19,481 bases of DNA from Bacteroidales bacterium UBA6428 (GCA_002437305.1 DJOW01000029.1:1-19481); one strand, 5' to 3'. Counted from the first letter of the stretch, positions 5,793-13,926 are shown. The notes: generated by a model from the sequence alone, not told the origin. Made by a program: numbers and translations.

Positions 5793-6835
5793 AACAAGTT
5801 GAATATGTCAGCATCGGCGGCTATGTGTTCTCTTTGGAGGATAACGCAAGTCGCGCCGCCAAGGAATATCTTGACCAACTCAATGCTTTCTATTCCAGAA
5901 AAGAGAGCGGTACCGAGGTGATGGAGGGAATAGAGGAACGGATGGCCGAACTGCTTTTGGAAAAGAGCGGAAAGGGTGGTGTTGTGACGCTTGCCATGGT
6001 TGAGAACGTGATCTCGATCCTTGGCCGTCCGGAGACTATTGAGGAGGAGTCTTCTGACGCTGAGTCTTCCGGAGCGCCCAGCCATACATCAAAGCCATCT
6101 GCGGGTGCCGCCTCCAGACCACACCGCAGACTCTACCGCGATCCCGCCAATGGAAAACTGGCCGGAGTATGCAGTGGCCTGGCCACCTATCTAAATGTGG
6201 ATCCGGCCATATTCAGAATCCTCTTCATCGTCCTGACCTTGTTGGGTGGTCTTAACTTCCGTTTCTGGCCGCTTGAGCCGTGGATTCACATTTCCGTTCC
6301 GTTGGTTTACATCATCCTCTGGATATGCATGCCGGCCGTGAAGACGGTCCGCCAGCGTGATGAACTAAGAGGCGAGGGAGGTACCGTCGATGACATCAGT
6401 GAGCGTGTCCGAAACACACTTCGTGAGGAGACAAAGGCTTATGATCCGCAGGCATGGAAGAATGTCAGCAGGATATTCTCCGTCATTTTCGGAGTCCTCC
6501 TTCTTTTGGCCGGAGTCGCCGGCACAGCATTCCTGTGCTCACTCTGGTGGGGCGGTGAGATTATGGGCAACAGCTTCTTCTACAACAAATTCATTGAGCA
6601 CATAGCCATCGAGGCACCAGAAATCATTTCTTTCATCTCCGTTCCGATCGTCAGGATCGCCGCTATCCTTGTGGTTGCCATTCCATTCTTTGGGATGCTC
6701 TCTAGTGGCGTGATGCTCATCTTCGGCTTGAAATCCCCGAAATGGCACCCAGGCTTCATCCTGTTCGTCATCTGGCTGATCATTCTGGTCGCCCTCTCGG
6801 TATCATCCTTGATGACCTTCGCCGTAATCGACTGA
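5789..6835 (+). CDS. PspC domain membrane protein (operon copy 2), extended
   Basis: The 348-residue protein shares its N-terminal module with the first PspC protein: VEYVSIGGYVFSLEDNA, then EVMEGIEERMAELL and LAMVENVISILGRPE. A low-complexity S/P/A-rich linker (about 92-110) leads to the PspC domain, about 111-190: HRRLYRDPANGKLAGVCSG, LNVDPAIFRI and IILWICMPA. After a charged segment (about 195-225, with DDISERVRNTLREE) come about three further membrane helices, near 231-250, 285-310 and 320-342. Copy 1 lacks these, so this copy may be the main membrane partner. Bacteroidota often pair such proteins with PadR, and the pair probably responds to envelope conditions; this role is inferred from the PspC family. 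Confidence 0.85.
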   Translation: MKQVEYVSIGGYVFSLEDNASRAAKEYLDQLNAFYSRKESGTEVMEGIEERMAELLLEKSGKGGVVTLAMVENVISILGRPETIEEESSDAESSGAPSHTSKPSAGAASRPHRRLYRDPANGKLAGVCSGLATYLNVDPAIFRILFIVLTLLGGLNFRFWPLEPWIHISVPLVYIILWICMPAVKTVRQRDELRGEGGTVDDISERVRNTLREETKAYDPQAWKNVSRIFSVIFGVLLLLAGVAGTAFLCSLWWGGEIMGNSFFYNKFIEHIAIEAPEIISFISVPIVRIAAILVVAIPFFGMLSSGVMLIFGLKSPKWHPGFILFVIWLIILVALSVSSLMTFAVID

Positions 6836-6865
6836 AACTCTTAAGTTTAATATTGATAATGTAGA

Positions 6866-6903
6866 AATTGCCGGACAACCATTAATAGGATTGCCCGGCA
6901 ATT
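6866..6903 (+). terminator. Terminator of the PspC-PadR operon
   Basis: AATTGCCGG (6866-6874) pairs with CCGGCAATT (6895-6903), and CAACC/GGATTG can extend the stem inside. CGTTTAAATAAT follows. It lies 30 bases after the stop. Confidence 0.6.
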
Positions 6904-6915
6904 CGTTTAAATAAT

Positions 6916-6951
6916 AAACAGGAGACTAAGTTTTTTTTCAGTCTCCTGTTT
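6916..6951. terminator. Bidirectional terminator between PspC operon and pnp
   Basis: AAACAGGAGACT (6916-6927) and AGTCTCCTGTTT (6940-6951) form a perfect 12-bp stem with a T-rich loop. The genes on both sides converge on it. Read leftward it ends TGTTTATTATTT, so it probably terminates pnp. Confidence 0.65.
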
Positions 6952-6989
6952 ATAAAATCCAATTCCCTATTGTTCAGGGAACATATTCA

Positions 6990-9386
6990 TTAAAAGAACT
7001 CCTCTGTGTTCTTGTCGAGGTTGTCGGAGTGGTCTTCGGTGTTGGCGTTCAGGTCGTTCTTCGGACCGAAGTTCCGGTTGCCGCCGTTCCTGCGGTCGAA
7101 GCCGCCCCTTCTGTCATCGCCGCCGCGACGGTCGAAACCGCCTCTACGGTCTCCACCTCTGCGGTCATCTCCGCCCCTGCGGTCGAAGCCACCTCTGCGG
7201 TCGCGGTCTCCGCCACGGTCGTTGCCTCCGCGCGGGCGGCGTTCCGGCTCTACGTAACCTTCCGGTTTAGGGGTGAGGGCACGCATGGAGAGTCTCATCT
7301 TGCCGGTCTTAGGGTCTATCTCAAGGAGTTTCACATCAACCTCCTGGCCTACTTTGAGCACATCCTCGACATTCTCTGTCTTGTTCCAGGCGATCTCGGA
7401 CACGTGAAGGAGGCCTTCCTTGCCAGGGAGGATCTCGACGAAAGCTCCGAACTCAAGGATTGAGACAACCTTTCCGTGATAGGTCTTGCCGACCTCGGGA
7501 ACAGCGCAGATGCCCTGGATCCAGTCGTAAGCCTTCTGCATGGCAGCGGCGTCGTTGGTCGCGATGTCCACAACACCCTTGCCGTCAACCTCGTCAATGG
7601 AGATGACAGCTCCGGTCTCGGCCTGGATCTTCTGTATGGTCTCGCCACCCTTGCCGATGACGGCTCCGATGAAGTCCTTGTCGATCTCGAATGACTTGAT
7701 CCTCGGGACGAACGGCTTGTAGTCCTCGCGAGGCTTGTCGATGCACTTCATCATCTCACCCATGATGTGCATCCTGCCCTCGCGGGCCTGCTCAAGTGCC
7801 TTGGCGAGAACCTCGTAGGAGAGACCGTTGACCTTGATGTCCATCTGGGTCGCGGTGATGCCGTCCTTTGTGCCTGCCACCTTGAAGTCCATGTCTCCGA
7901 GATGATCCTCGTCTCCGAGGATGTCGGTCAGGATGGCGTAGCGGTCGTTAGGACGCTGCGCGTCAGTGATCAATCCCATCGCGATTCCGGCGACCGGCTT
8001 GCTGATCTGCACGCCGGCGTCCATAAGGGCGAGGCATCCTCCGCAGATCGAAGCCTGTGATGAAGAGCCGTTGGATTCAAGAATGTCCGAAACCACACGT
8101 ACCGCATAAGGGAATTCCGGAGCCTTAGGCATGACAGCCTTGAGGGCCCTGAAAGCAAGGTTGCCGTGACCTACCTCGCGGCGGCCGACGCCTCTCTGGG
8201 CCTTGGCCTCGCCGGTCGCGAACGGAGGGAAGTTGTAGTGGAGGACGAACTGCTGGGTCTCCTGCACGAGAACCTCGTCCATCTCCTTCATGTCCATCTT
8301 TGTCCCGAGAGTGACGGAGGCCAGGGCCTGGGTCTCTCCACGGGTGAATATAGCCGAGCCGTGGGCGCAAGGGAGGCAGTCAACCTCGCACCAGATAGGA
8401 CGTACCTGGGTGGTCTGGCGGCCATCCACGCGAAGACCCTCGTCGAGCACAAGGTTCCTCAGGGCCTCTCTCTGCTCGTGGCCGAAGTAGCGGTTGATCA
8501 TCATCTTCTTCTCGTCCTGCTCCTCCTCGTTCAGCCCCAGGGACTCAATGCACTCCTTCTTTATGGCCTCGAAACCGTCCTCCCTCTCGTGCTTCGGCTT
8601 GGCGGACTTCGCGAGAGCGTAGCACTTCTCGTAGGCGAAATCGTGGATCCTCTTTCTGAGATCCTCGTTCTCGTCGTCGTGAGGGTAATCCCTCTTGACA
8701 TCCTTGCCGAGCTCCTTGTTGAGCTCCTTCTGGATGCGGCAGTGCTTCTTGATCTCCTCGTGGGCGAACTTGATGGACTCAAGCATCACATCCTCGGAAA
8801 CCTCCTTCATCTCACCCTCGACCATCATGATGTTCTCTTCTGTGGCGGCGACCATAAGCTCAAGGTCGGCCTTCTCCATCTCGCTGAAGTTAGGGTTGAT
8901 CTTGAACTCGCCGTCAATCCTTGCCACACGTACCTCTGATATTGGCCCCAGGAAAGGAATGTCGCTGGCTGCCAGAGCCGCTGATGCGGCGAGCCCTGCA
9001 AGAGCGTCAGGCTGGATGTCTTTCTCGGCTGAGATCAGCCATATGTTCACGAACACAGCGAGGTGGAAGTCGTCCGGGAAAAGAGGCCTGAGGGCCCTGT
9101 CCACAAGGCGGGAAATAAGAATCTCGTAGTCAGAGGCCTTGCCCTCTCTCTTCATGAATCCGCCAGGGAAACGTCCTGCGGAATAGAATTTTTCCTTGTA
9201 GTCCACCTGGAGAGGAAGGAAGTCTGTGTCTTCTGCCGCTTCTTTAGCGCATGTGACAGTGGCCAGGAGCATTGTGCCTCCCATCTTGACCACCGCCGAA
9301 CCGTCTGCCTGCTTGGCAACTTTGCCGGTTTCGATCTCGATCACCCGACCGTCGGATAATTCGATCTTCTTTGTGATGATGTTCAT
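6990..9386 (-). CDS. pnp: Polyribonucleotide nucleotidyltransferase (PNPase) with RGG-rich tail
   Basis: PNPase degrades RNA 3'-to-5' phosphorolytically as a cytosolic trimer. The order is normal: first RNase PH-like domain (VKMGGTMLLATV, SAGRFPGGFMKREGK), helical linker, second RNase PH-like domain (GETQALASVTLGT, then GSSSQASICGGCLALMDAG and DILGDEDHLGDMDFKVAGT), KH domain with VIGKGGETIQKI, and S1 domain (VGKTYHGKVVSILEFGAFVE). The S1 domain ends near residue 704; most Bacteroidota enzymes, as I recall, stop soon after. Here a 94-residue tail follows, with eight RGG and one NGG units and an acidic end (DHSDNLDKNTEEFF). RGG tails commonly bind RNA. I start at MNIITKK (9386); ten more residues are possible from 9416 but are not family-like. 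rpsO is directly upstream, as in many bacteria. Confidence 0.97.
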   Translation of the reverse strand: MNIITKKIELSDGRVIEIETGKVAKQADGSAVVKMGGTMLLATVTCAKEAAEDTDFLPLQVDYKEKFYSAGRFPGGFMKREGKASDYEILISRLVDRALRPLFPDDFHLAVFVNIWLISAEKDIQPDALAGLAASAALAASDIPFLGPISEVRVARIDGEFKINPNFSEMEKADLELMVAATEENIMMVEGEMKEVSEDVMLESIKFAHEEIKKHCRIQKELNKELGKDVKRDYPHDDENEDLRKRIHDFAYEKCYALAKSAKPKHEREDGFEAIKKECIESLGLNEEEQDEKKMMINRYFGHEQREALRNLVLDEGLRVDGRQTTQVRPIWCEVDCLPCAHGSAIFTRGETQALASVTLGTKMDMKEMDEVLVQETQQFVLHYNFPPFATGEAKAQRGVGRREVGHGNLAFRALKAVMPKAPEFPYAVRVVSDILESNGSSSQASICGGCLALMDAGVQISKPVAGIAMGLITDAQRPNDRYAILTDILGDEDHLGDMDFKVAGTKDGITATQMDIKVNGLSYEVLAKALEQAREGRMHIMGEMMKCIDKPREDYKPFVPRIKSFEIDKDFIGAVIGKGGETIQKIQAETGAVISIDEVDGKGVVDIATNDAAAMQKAYDWIQGICAVPEVGKTYHGKVVSILEFGAFVEILPGKEGLLHVSEIAWNKTENVEDVLKVGQEVDVKLLEIDPKTGKMRLSMRALTPKPEGYVEPERRPRGGNDRGGDRDRRGGFDRRGGDDRRGGDRRGGFDRRGGDDRRGGFDRRNGGNRNFGPKNDLNANTEDHSDNLDKNTEEFF
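7080..7232 (-). repeat. Tandem coding repeat for RGG units of PNPase
   Basis: Degenerate 12-24-base repeats encode units such as FDRRGG and DDRRGG in the PNPase tail. They alternate RRGGF and RRGGD, which suggests repeat expansion, and their number probably varies between strains. Confidence 0.8.
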
Positions 9387-9501
9387 TTTACTGTTTTTAC
9401 CGCGTGTCCTCAACAAAATATATCTGAAAACTTCAGCGTCTTTCTTTAAATCGTGAAACCGTCCGCGCCAATATGCAGCCGCGGAGATTTCGTTTTAATA
9501 A

Positions 9502-9542
9502 AAAAGGGACGGCAGCGTCATGGAGCGCGGCCAATCCCTTTT
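9502..9542 (-). terminator. Intrinsic terminator of rpsO
   Basis: On the minus strand, AAAAGGGA (9542-9535) pairs with TCCCTTTT (9509-9502) with GGC/GCC inside, followed by a T-rich run (TTTTATTAAAA). It stands 18 bases after the rpsO stop and separates rpsO from pnp. Confidence 0.7.
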
Positions 9543-9559
9543 CTGTTCCTATCGTGAAT

Positions 9560-9835
9560 TTATCGACGGAGACCGAGCTCCTTGACGATTTTTCTGTATC
9601 TCTCGATGTCGATCTTCTGAAGATAGTCCAGAAGCTGACGCCTTTTACCTACGAGACGGAGAAGGGAACGGCGGGTGACAACATCCTTCTTGTTCTTCTT
9701 CACGTGCTCCGTGAGGTGATTGATACGGTAGGAAAATAAAGCAACTTGACTCTCTGGTGAGCCGGTGTCCGTATTAGACTTTCCGTACTTAGCGAAAATC
9801 TCTTGCTTCTTGTCGGCTTGTAAATACTCTGCCAT
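9560..9835 (-). CDS. rpsO: 30S ribosomal protein S15
   Basis: The 91-residue product is full length for S15 (usually 88-90). It contains the family core TDTGSPESQVALFSYRIN, HLTEHVKKNKKDVVTRRSL and LLRLVGKRRQLLDYLQ. S15 binds 16S rRNA at the three-way junction of helices 20-22 and nucleates platform assembly. Its own promoter and a leader hairpin lie upstream, a terminator downstream, and pnp follows on the same strand, the conserved order in many bacteria. S15 often represses its own translation through a leader structure; the hairpin at 9875-9894 may be that site, which is inference. Confidence 0.97.
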   Translation of the reverse strand: MAEYLQADKKQEIFAKYGKSNTDTGSPESQVALFSYRINHLTEHVKKNKKDVVTRRSLLRLVGKRRQLLDYLQKIDIERYRKIVKELGLRR

Positions 9836-9874
9836 TTTCGCAAAAAATTTTGTTGATGATTAATTAACGTCTTC

Positions 9875-9894
9875 TTTCCCGCACCCTGCGGAAA
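9875..9894 (-). promoter_or_regulatory. rpsO leader hairpin, possible S15 autoregulation
   Basis: In the rpsO 5' leader, minus-strand TTTCCGCA pairs with TGCGGGAAA around GGG, with one bulged G. It is about 40 bases before the start codon. Leader structures bound by S15 are known in other phyla and differ from one another. Confidence 0.4.
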
Positions 9895-9900
9895 AGCATG

Positions 9901-9932
9901 CAAAGATAGGCATAATTTTCAGATAATCAAAA
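9901..9932 (-). promoter_or_regulatory. rpsO promoter
   Basis: On the minus strand TTTTG (9932-9928) and TATCTTTG (9908-9901) are 19 bases apart, an excellent match to the Bacteroidota -33/-7 consensus. The leader to the ATG at 9835 is about 60 bases. Confidence 0.65.
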
Positions 9933-9994
9933 TATTTTCTGAATATTCAATATTCATTCGCCACATCACCATTTCATTCTCCGTTTACCCAGAA

Positions 9995-11275
9995 CTATCC
10001 TAATCCCGCATCATTGTCCGTCAGAAGCCATTTCCAGACCGGAATCAGCTCTATGACCTTGCCGGAACGCAGCTGGATTGTTCTTTCCTCATCAAATGTG
10101 ATGACAATCATTTTTTCCAGAGTATGAATCCTGTCAAGACTTTCCAATGCGGACACCTCCCGCTCAAAGGTGTTCAGATCCTTTGTTGTGGAATAGCAAA
10201 CCTGCACACCGGTGTTTATGTCCGGAATATAAAAATCAACCTCGACATTTTTATTCCAAAAATAAAGTCCATCCTCATAACACCTATGCAAATGAATGGC
10301 GCAAAGGTTTTCCAGCAGTGATGTTTCCGGATCATTTATAAATATATTCAACAACCCATTGTCAACGAAGTAATGCTTCTTCATCGTTTCTTTCTCCGCG
10401 AATTTGGAGGCGTAATTATCCACACTGAAAATCAGGCACGCATCCTTTGCGAACTTTGCATAATCCATAACAGAGGCCGGTGTCGTGCGCAAACCGACAG
10501 ATTGTATCAGACGAGCTATCCTGTTATACGAAACCGGCTGCTTGACTGATTCCGCCAAGCGTTTGATTGTAAGGCGGACAGCCGTTTCGTTCTGAATGTG
10601 GTTCCTTTGCACGATATCACCGAGCAGGATCTTCTCGTACAGCCGGTTGAGCCACCGGCGCTTGTTCTGATACATCACCAGTTCAGGGAAGCCGCCCCAA
10701 CGGAAATATTCATTGAAAGAATAAACCACATCATTCTTCTGCCGCCCATATATCCAATTCGCTCCCAAAGTGATTCCTTTCGCTCCCAGATACTCTTTGA
10801 ATGAATATGGATATATGTCTGCGTCGAGATAGCGATTGCCCAGCACAGTCTCGATGTCCCTGCTGAGCATTTTGGCATTGCTGCCTGTAATATAGACTTG
10901 GTACTTCTGATTAGCAAGTCTTCTGGCAAAATGTTCCCACCCCTCAATGTTCTGAATTTCATCAAGAAACAGTATCGGCTTAGATGTGTACATCGTTGAA
11001 TATGCCTGAAGAATCTCATCCAAACTCTCGGCCTTTACTGTGTCAAAAAGCCTCTCGTCATCAAAATTGACGTAAAGCATCTCGTTTATATCATGCCCTT
11101 CGGACAGCATCTGCCTTGCCCTTTGGTACAGCATGTACGACTTTCCGGCGTGACGCACACCCACCATCACATAGCGTCCGTTTTTCTCAAACTCAAACGG
11201 CCTCTCGTATAGTTCGACAGAAAGAATATCTTCCTGACCTTCCTTGATGATCATTTTTAGAATCTCCTTGTCCAT
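9995..11275 (-). CDS. AAA-type ATPase with DUF4143 C-terminal domain
   Basis: The 426-residue protein has an N-terminal AAA_14 ATPase: Walker A GVRHAGKS (39-46), Walker B ILFLDE (101-106) and a sensor-like YITGSNAKML (128-137). From about 200 the DUF4143 part begins (FRWGGFPELV near 191), with a winged-helix-like middle (residues 235-285) and a nuclease-fold-like end. That end has an EVDFYI motif (345-350), but the usual lysine after it appears to be replaced (GVQVCYS), so nuclease activity is doubtful. Many such genes occur in Bacteroidota genomes and their role is unknown. It is transcribed alone, between rpsO and the YgjP unit, and its codons look more AT-rich than those of its neighbours, which fits an accessory gene. 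Confidence 0.9.
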   Translation of the reverse strand: MDKEILKMIIKEGQEDILSVELYERPFEFEKNGRYVMVGVRHAGKSYMLYQRARQMLSEGHDINEMLYVNFDDERLFDTVKAESLDEILQAYSTMYTSKPILFLDEIQNIEGWEHFARRLANQKYQVYITGSNAKMLSRDIETVLGNRYLDADIYPYSFKEYLGAKGITLGANWIYGRQKNDVVYSFNEYFRWGGFPELVMYQNKRRWLNRLYEKILLGDIVQRNHIQNETAVRLTIKRLAESVKQPVSYNRIARLIQSVGLRTTPASVMDYAKFAKDACLIFSVDNYASKFAEKETMKKHYFVDNGLLNIFINDPETSLLENLCAIHLHRCYEDGLYFWNKNVEVDFYIPDINTGVQVCYSTTKDLNTFEREVSALESLDRIHTLEKMIVITFDEERTIQLRSGKVIELIPVWKWLLTDNDAGLG

Positions 11276-11296
11276 AGCTCATTCTAATCAGCGGTG

Positions 11297-11304
11297 CAAA
11301 TATA
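11297..11304 (-). promoter_or_regulatory. Candidate -7 element of the AAA/DUF4143 gene
   Basis: On the minus strand TATATTTG fits TAnnTTTG, 21 bases before the start codon. No convincing -33 TTG is seen at the expected spacing. Confidence 0.35.
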
Positions 11305-11398
11305 TTATTTATATTCGCAGTATAAAAATATGGGCGAATCTTTTTACTGGCAATATAAAGATTACGATGGGGCAGTCCCTCTTAAGGGTGGATGACTG

Positions 11399-11956
11399 TC
11401 AGTACAACCGGTAGCCGCGCAGTGCCCGTTGCTTGGCGAGGTGGTCCGGGCAAATGGATTCGAGGAGGGCGTGGAACCGCGGGCCGTGGTTGGGGTGGCG
11501 GAGGTGGCAGAGCTCGTGGAGGATGACGTAGTCCCGAAGCTCGTCCGGAAGGCGCACCAGGTTGAGGTTCAGGTTGATGTTGCCTTTTATGGAGCAGCTT
11601 CCCCAGTTCGAGGAGTTGTGCTTGACGCGGACGGAATTATATTCAAATGAATATCTTTCCGCGAGTTCCCGCAGGCGCTTCGGCAGTACTTCTTTCGCCA
11701 CTTTTCGCAGCTCTTCGATTTCTTCGGGGGAGGGAATATGCTCGGCTCCGATCCGTTCACGTTGCCGCGACTGGACTTTCAGGACCCAATCCTTTTTGGC
11801 AATGAAGAACTCCAGGCCGGTCTTGTACGGCACAAAGTAGGGTATCGTAACTGTAACGCCCCGGCGGGGATTCACTCGAAGTGTCACCCTGCGGGAGCGG
11901 ACATTTTTCCGGATTATAACGGCTCCGGCATCCGGATCATCAAAGATTTTCTCCAT
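11399..11956 (-). CDS. YgjP-type (DUF45) zinc metallopeptidase
   Basis: The 185-residue protein carries HELCH at 147-151 and NHGPRFH right after, so two histidines and a later histidine (H157) probably bind zinc, with E148 catalytic. The N-terminal beta-rich part (RSRRVTLRVNPRRGVTVTIP, 20-39) and SSNWGSCS (115-122) are typical of the YgjP/DUF45 family. The family is somewhat longer in many species. Its start overlaps the CPBP gene end by 17 bases, so it is the last gene of a coupled three-gene unit. A weak hairpin (CAGTC 11373-11377 with GACTG 11394-11398) sits just past the stop. Substrate is unknown. Confidence 0.88.
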   Translation of the reverse strand: MEKIFDDPDAGAVIIRKNVRSRRVTLRVNPRRGVTVTIPYFVPYKTGLEFFIAKKDWVLKVQSRQRERIGAEHIPSPEEIEELRKVAKEVLPKRLRELAERYSFEYNSVRVKHNSSNWGSCSIKGNINLNLNLVRLPDELRDYVILHELCHLRHPNHGPRFHALLESICPDHLAKQRALRGYRLY

Positions 11957-12908
11957 TCTTTAAATCGTCCGCGCCCGGAATCACATCGCAGTTGCCCTGC
12001 GGCGAATCAGTCTTTATTCTTGCCAAATGCTTGACAGCCAAGAATAAGATTGCGGCGCTGACAATGAATATCATAACGTAGGTTCCTGTCGGGATAATGT
12101 CCAGAAGACTGGCATCCGCCCCAAGATCCTTGAACGCCGGCAGTTTCGATGACAGAACCGACACTGTGTTGTTTACGCAGTGCATAAGGACCGTGAGTTT
12201 CAGCGAGCCAGTCTTGTAATAGGCATAGCCGAAGAAGCTTCCGAGGATGAACGCGGAGAGTCCCTGCCAGAGATTGCCGTGGATCGTGGCGAAGAAGATC
12301 GCCGAGATCGCTATCGCCAGAGCCGGATTCATTCCTCTGCGGCTGCCGTCCTCTCCCGGCTCGCCCTTGCGGGAAAAGTTCAGAAGGCCCCTCAGCACGA
12401 TTCCCCTGCACATCCACTCCTCGAGCACGGGAGCGAACACGCACATGCTCAGCAGACTGACCCAAAGAGGTCCGTCCAGCAACTGTTCCATGGTCCTGAG
12501 CAGAGTCTCATCCATATCCGGCATCAACGCCATCAGCGGCTCAAGCATCAACGCCAGTGCGATTGTCCCGAAAGCAATAAGGATGGCGGTAAGAGCACCG
12601 CCTCCTACGCCGAAGTGATTGCTGTCCAGAGCGTATCCCCTGTCGAATGTCGAGTTCCGCATGCTCTTGAGCCTTACGTACATCAGCAAAGGAATGAACT
12701 GGACCGGGTAAACGATAAGCATGCTGTAATAGAGCGGGAATCCCGGAGCGAAGAACAGAAGCCCCAGATTGACGAGACTTCCAAGGATCATTCCGGCCAA
12801 AAACCAGCCGAGCACAGCGAAAACACCGGCCACGCCCGGGGTGTACCAGGCGCAGCCGGAGAAAAGGTCGTAGTTCCTCTCGACCTTGCGTGGCCGCAGA
12901 AAGGACAT
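11940..12908 (-). CDS. CPBP-family intramembrane metalloprotease
   Basis: The 322-residue protein has about eight hydrophobic segments and the family motifs: EEWMCRG (E163, E164, R168), FFATIHGN with H210, and HCVNN (H243, N247). These residues form the catalytic site in Rce1-like glutamate proteases of the CAAX/bacteriocin-processing (CPBP) family. Known bacterial members act in peptide processing, immunity or signalling, but a substrate cannot be named here. The start is set by a 1-base overlap with the upstream stop (TAATG on the minus strand). The gene is the second of three in the unit and overlaps YgjP by 17 bases, so the order nucleotidyltransferase, CPBP, YgjP is translationally coupled. 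Confidence 0.9.
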   Translation of the reverse strand: MSFLRPRKVERNYDLFSGCAWYTPGVAGVFAVLGWFLAGMILGSLVNLGLLFFAPGFPLYYSMLIVYPVQFIPLLMYVRLKSMRNSTFDRGYALDSNHFGVGGGALTAILIAFGTIALALMLEPLMALMPDMDETLLRTMEQLLDGPLWVSLLSMCVFAPVLEEWMCRGIVLRGLLNFSRKGEPGEDGSRRGMNPALAIAISAIFFATIHGNLWQGLSAFILGSFFGYAYYKTGSLKLTVLMHCVNNTVSVLSSKLPAFKDLGADASLLDIIPTGTYVMIFIVSAAILFLAVKHLARIKTDSPQGNCDVIPGADDLKNGENL

Positions 12909-13846
12909 TACTTCTTCCAGAGAGGTGTAGGGTAGACTCCCTTGTCAACGAGCTCCTGGAACTTGGCCACAACGCCGGGACGGTCTTCTTTGTAGGTCAC
13001 GCCGAACCAGTGTGAGTCCGTGGAAAGAACCTCGCACTTGTAGCCGCTTTCCTTCATCAGGACATCGACAACGTAAGGGATGTAGAATTCCTTCTTGAGC
13101 TCGTTTATGTTCTTCTCAAGGAAACTGGTGAACACTTCTTCGCTCAGTTGGAAGTAGTCAGGGGTGAATCCCCACATATTCATTGAGCAGAGCGCCTTGC
13201 CGTCGAGTTCGACGTGGGTCTCGCCGTTGACGGAGTTGTCGCCATAGACCTTGCCGTCAGCCTCTTTGCCGATGTTCAGGTGCTCGGCTATTCCGGTCAG
13301 GTGAAGGTCCTTGTCGTAGTAGCAGATGCCGCGGGAGACCTTGCCGTAGTCGGAAAGGGTGTTGTCGAGCTCAAAGCCGACGATGCAGGAGGTGCCGGTC
13401 GTACCCTCGTGCGCCCTGAGCCAGTCGCCGAGGATCTTGAAAGAGTCCTTGCCGTAGTAGTCGTCGCCATTGATGACAGCGAACGGCTCGTGGATGACAT
13501 CCTTGGCCATCAGCACGGCGTGGGCGGTTCCCCAAGGCTTCTGCCTTTCAGGGTTGAGCTTGAACCCGGAAGGAATCTTGTCAAGTTCCTGGATCACAAA
13601 GTCGAACTCAAGAGGAGTGCCGTCGGGGCATGTGATGCCGCTGTACTTCTCCTTGACTGTCTGCTCGAACTGCTCGCGGAAATATTCCCTGACGATGTAG
13701 ACGACCTTGCCGAATCCGGCGTGAACGGCATCGTAGATTGAATAGTCGATGATGGTCTCTCCGTTAGGTCCGAGCCCGTCCATCTGCTTCAGGCCGCCGT
13801 AACGGCTTCCCATGCCTGCTGCGAGTACAAGAAGTGTGGGTTTCAT
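12908..13846 (-). CDS. Sugar-1-phosphate nucleotidyltransferase family protein
   Basis: The 312-residue cytosolic protein starts with the nucleotide-binding loop LAAGMGSRYGGLKQ (8-21). It has KPWGTAHA (103-110) and NGDDYYGK (126-133), the latter placing the metal-binding aspartates. It should transfer a nucleotidyl group to a sugar phosphate; which sugar and nucleotide are not clear. Many Bacteroidota pair such proteins with a sugar kinase of the aminoglycoside-phosphotransferase fold, but none is adjacent here. It leads the three-gene minus-strand unit and starts 80 bases from the divergent division gene. The region between them holds opposing -7 elements. Confidence 0.9.
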   Translation of the reverse strand: MKPTLLVLAAGMGSRYGGLKQMDGLGPNGETIIDYSIYDAVHAGFGKVVYIVREYFREQFEQTVKEKYSGITCPDGTPLEFDFVIQELDKIPSGFKLNPERQKPWGTAHAVLMAKDVIHEPFAVINGDDYYGKDSFKILGDWLRAHEGTTGTSCIVGFELDNTLSDYGKVSRGICYYDKDLHLTGIAEHLNIGKEADGKVYGDNSVNGETHVELDGKALCSMNMWGFTPDYFQLSEEVFTSFLEKNINELKKEFYIPYVVDVLMKESGYKCEVLSTDSHWFGVTYKEDRPGVVAKFQELVDKGVYPTPLWKK

Positions 13847-13888
13847 TTTTTTTGAGTGTTAGTAAGTTCAATCAGTATCTTAATTTCA

Positions 13889-13906
13889 CAAAAATAGTTA
13901 ATTTTG
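13889..13906. promoter_or_regulatory. Divergent promoter region
   Basis: Two TAnnTTTG-type elements face opposite ways: TATTTTTG on the minus strand (13896-13889), towards the nucleotidyltransferase unit, and TAATTTTG on the plus strand (13899-13906), towards the division gene. Neither has a clean -33 TTG at the normal distance, so support is moderate. Confidence 0.4.
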
Positions 13907-13926
13907 TGCAAATATTGGTCTATAAA

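Noticed and set aside
7080..7232. CRISPR-like repeat array
   Set aside because: The repeats are short, degenerate and in frame, and encode the RGG tail of PNPase.
8166..8939. 257-codon plus-strand open frame
   Set aside because: It lies entirely antisense to pnp, whose conserved domains fill the region.
12180..12935. 251-codon plus-strand open frame
   Set aside because: It is antisense to the CPBP protease gene, which has clear motifs.
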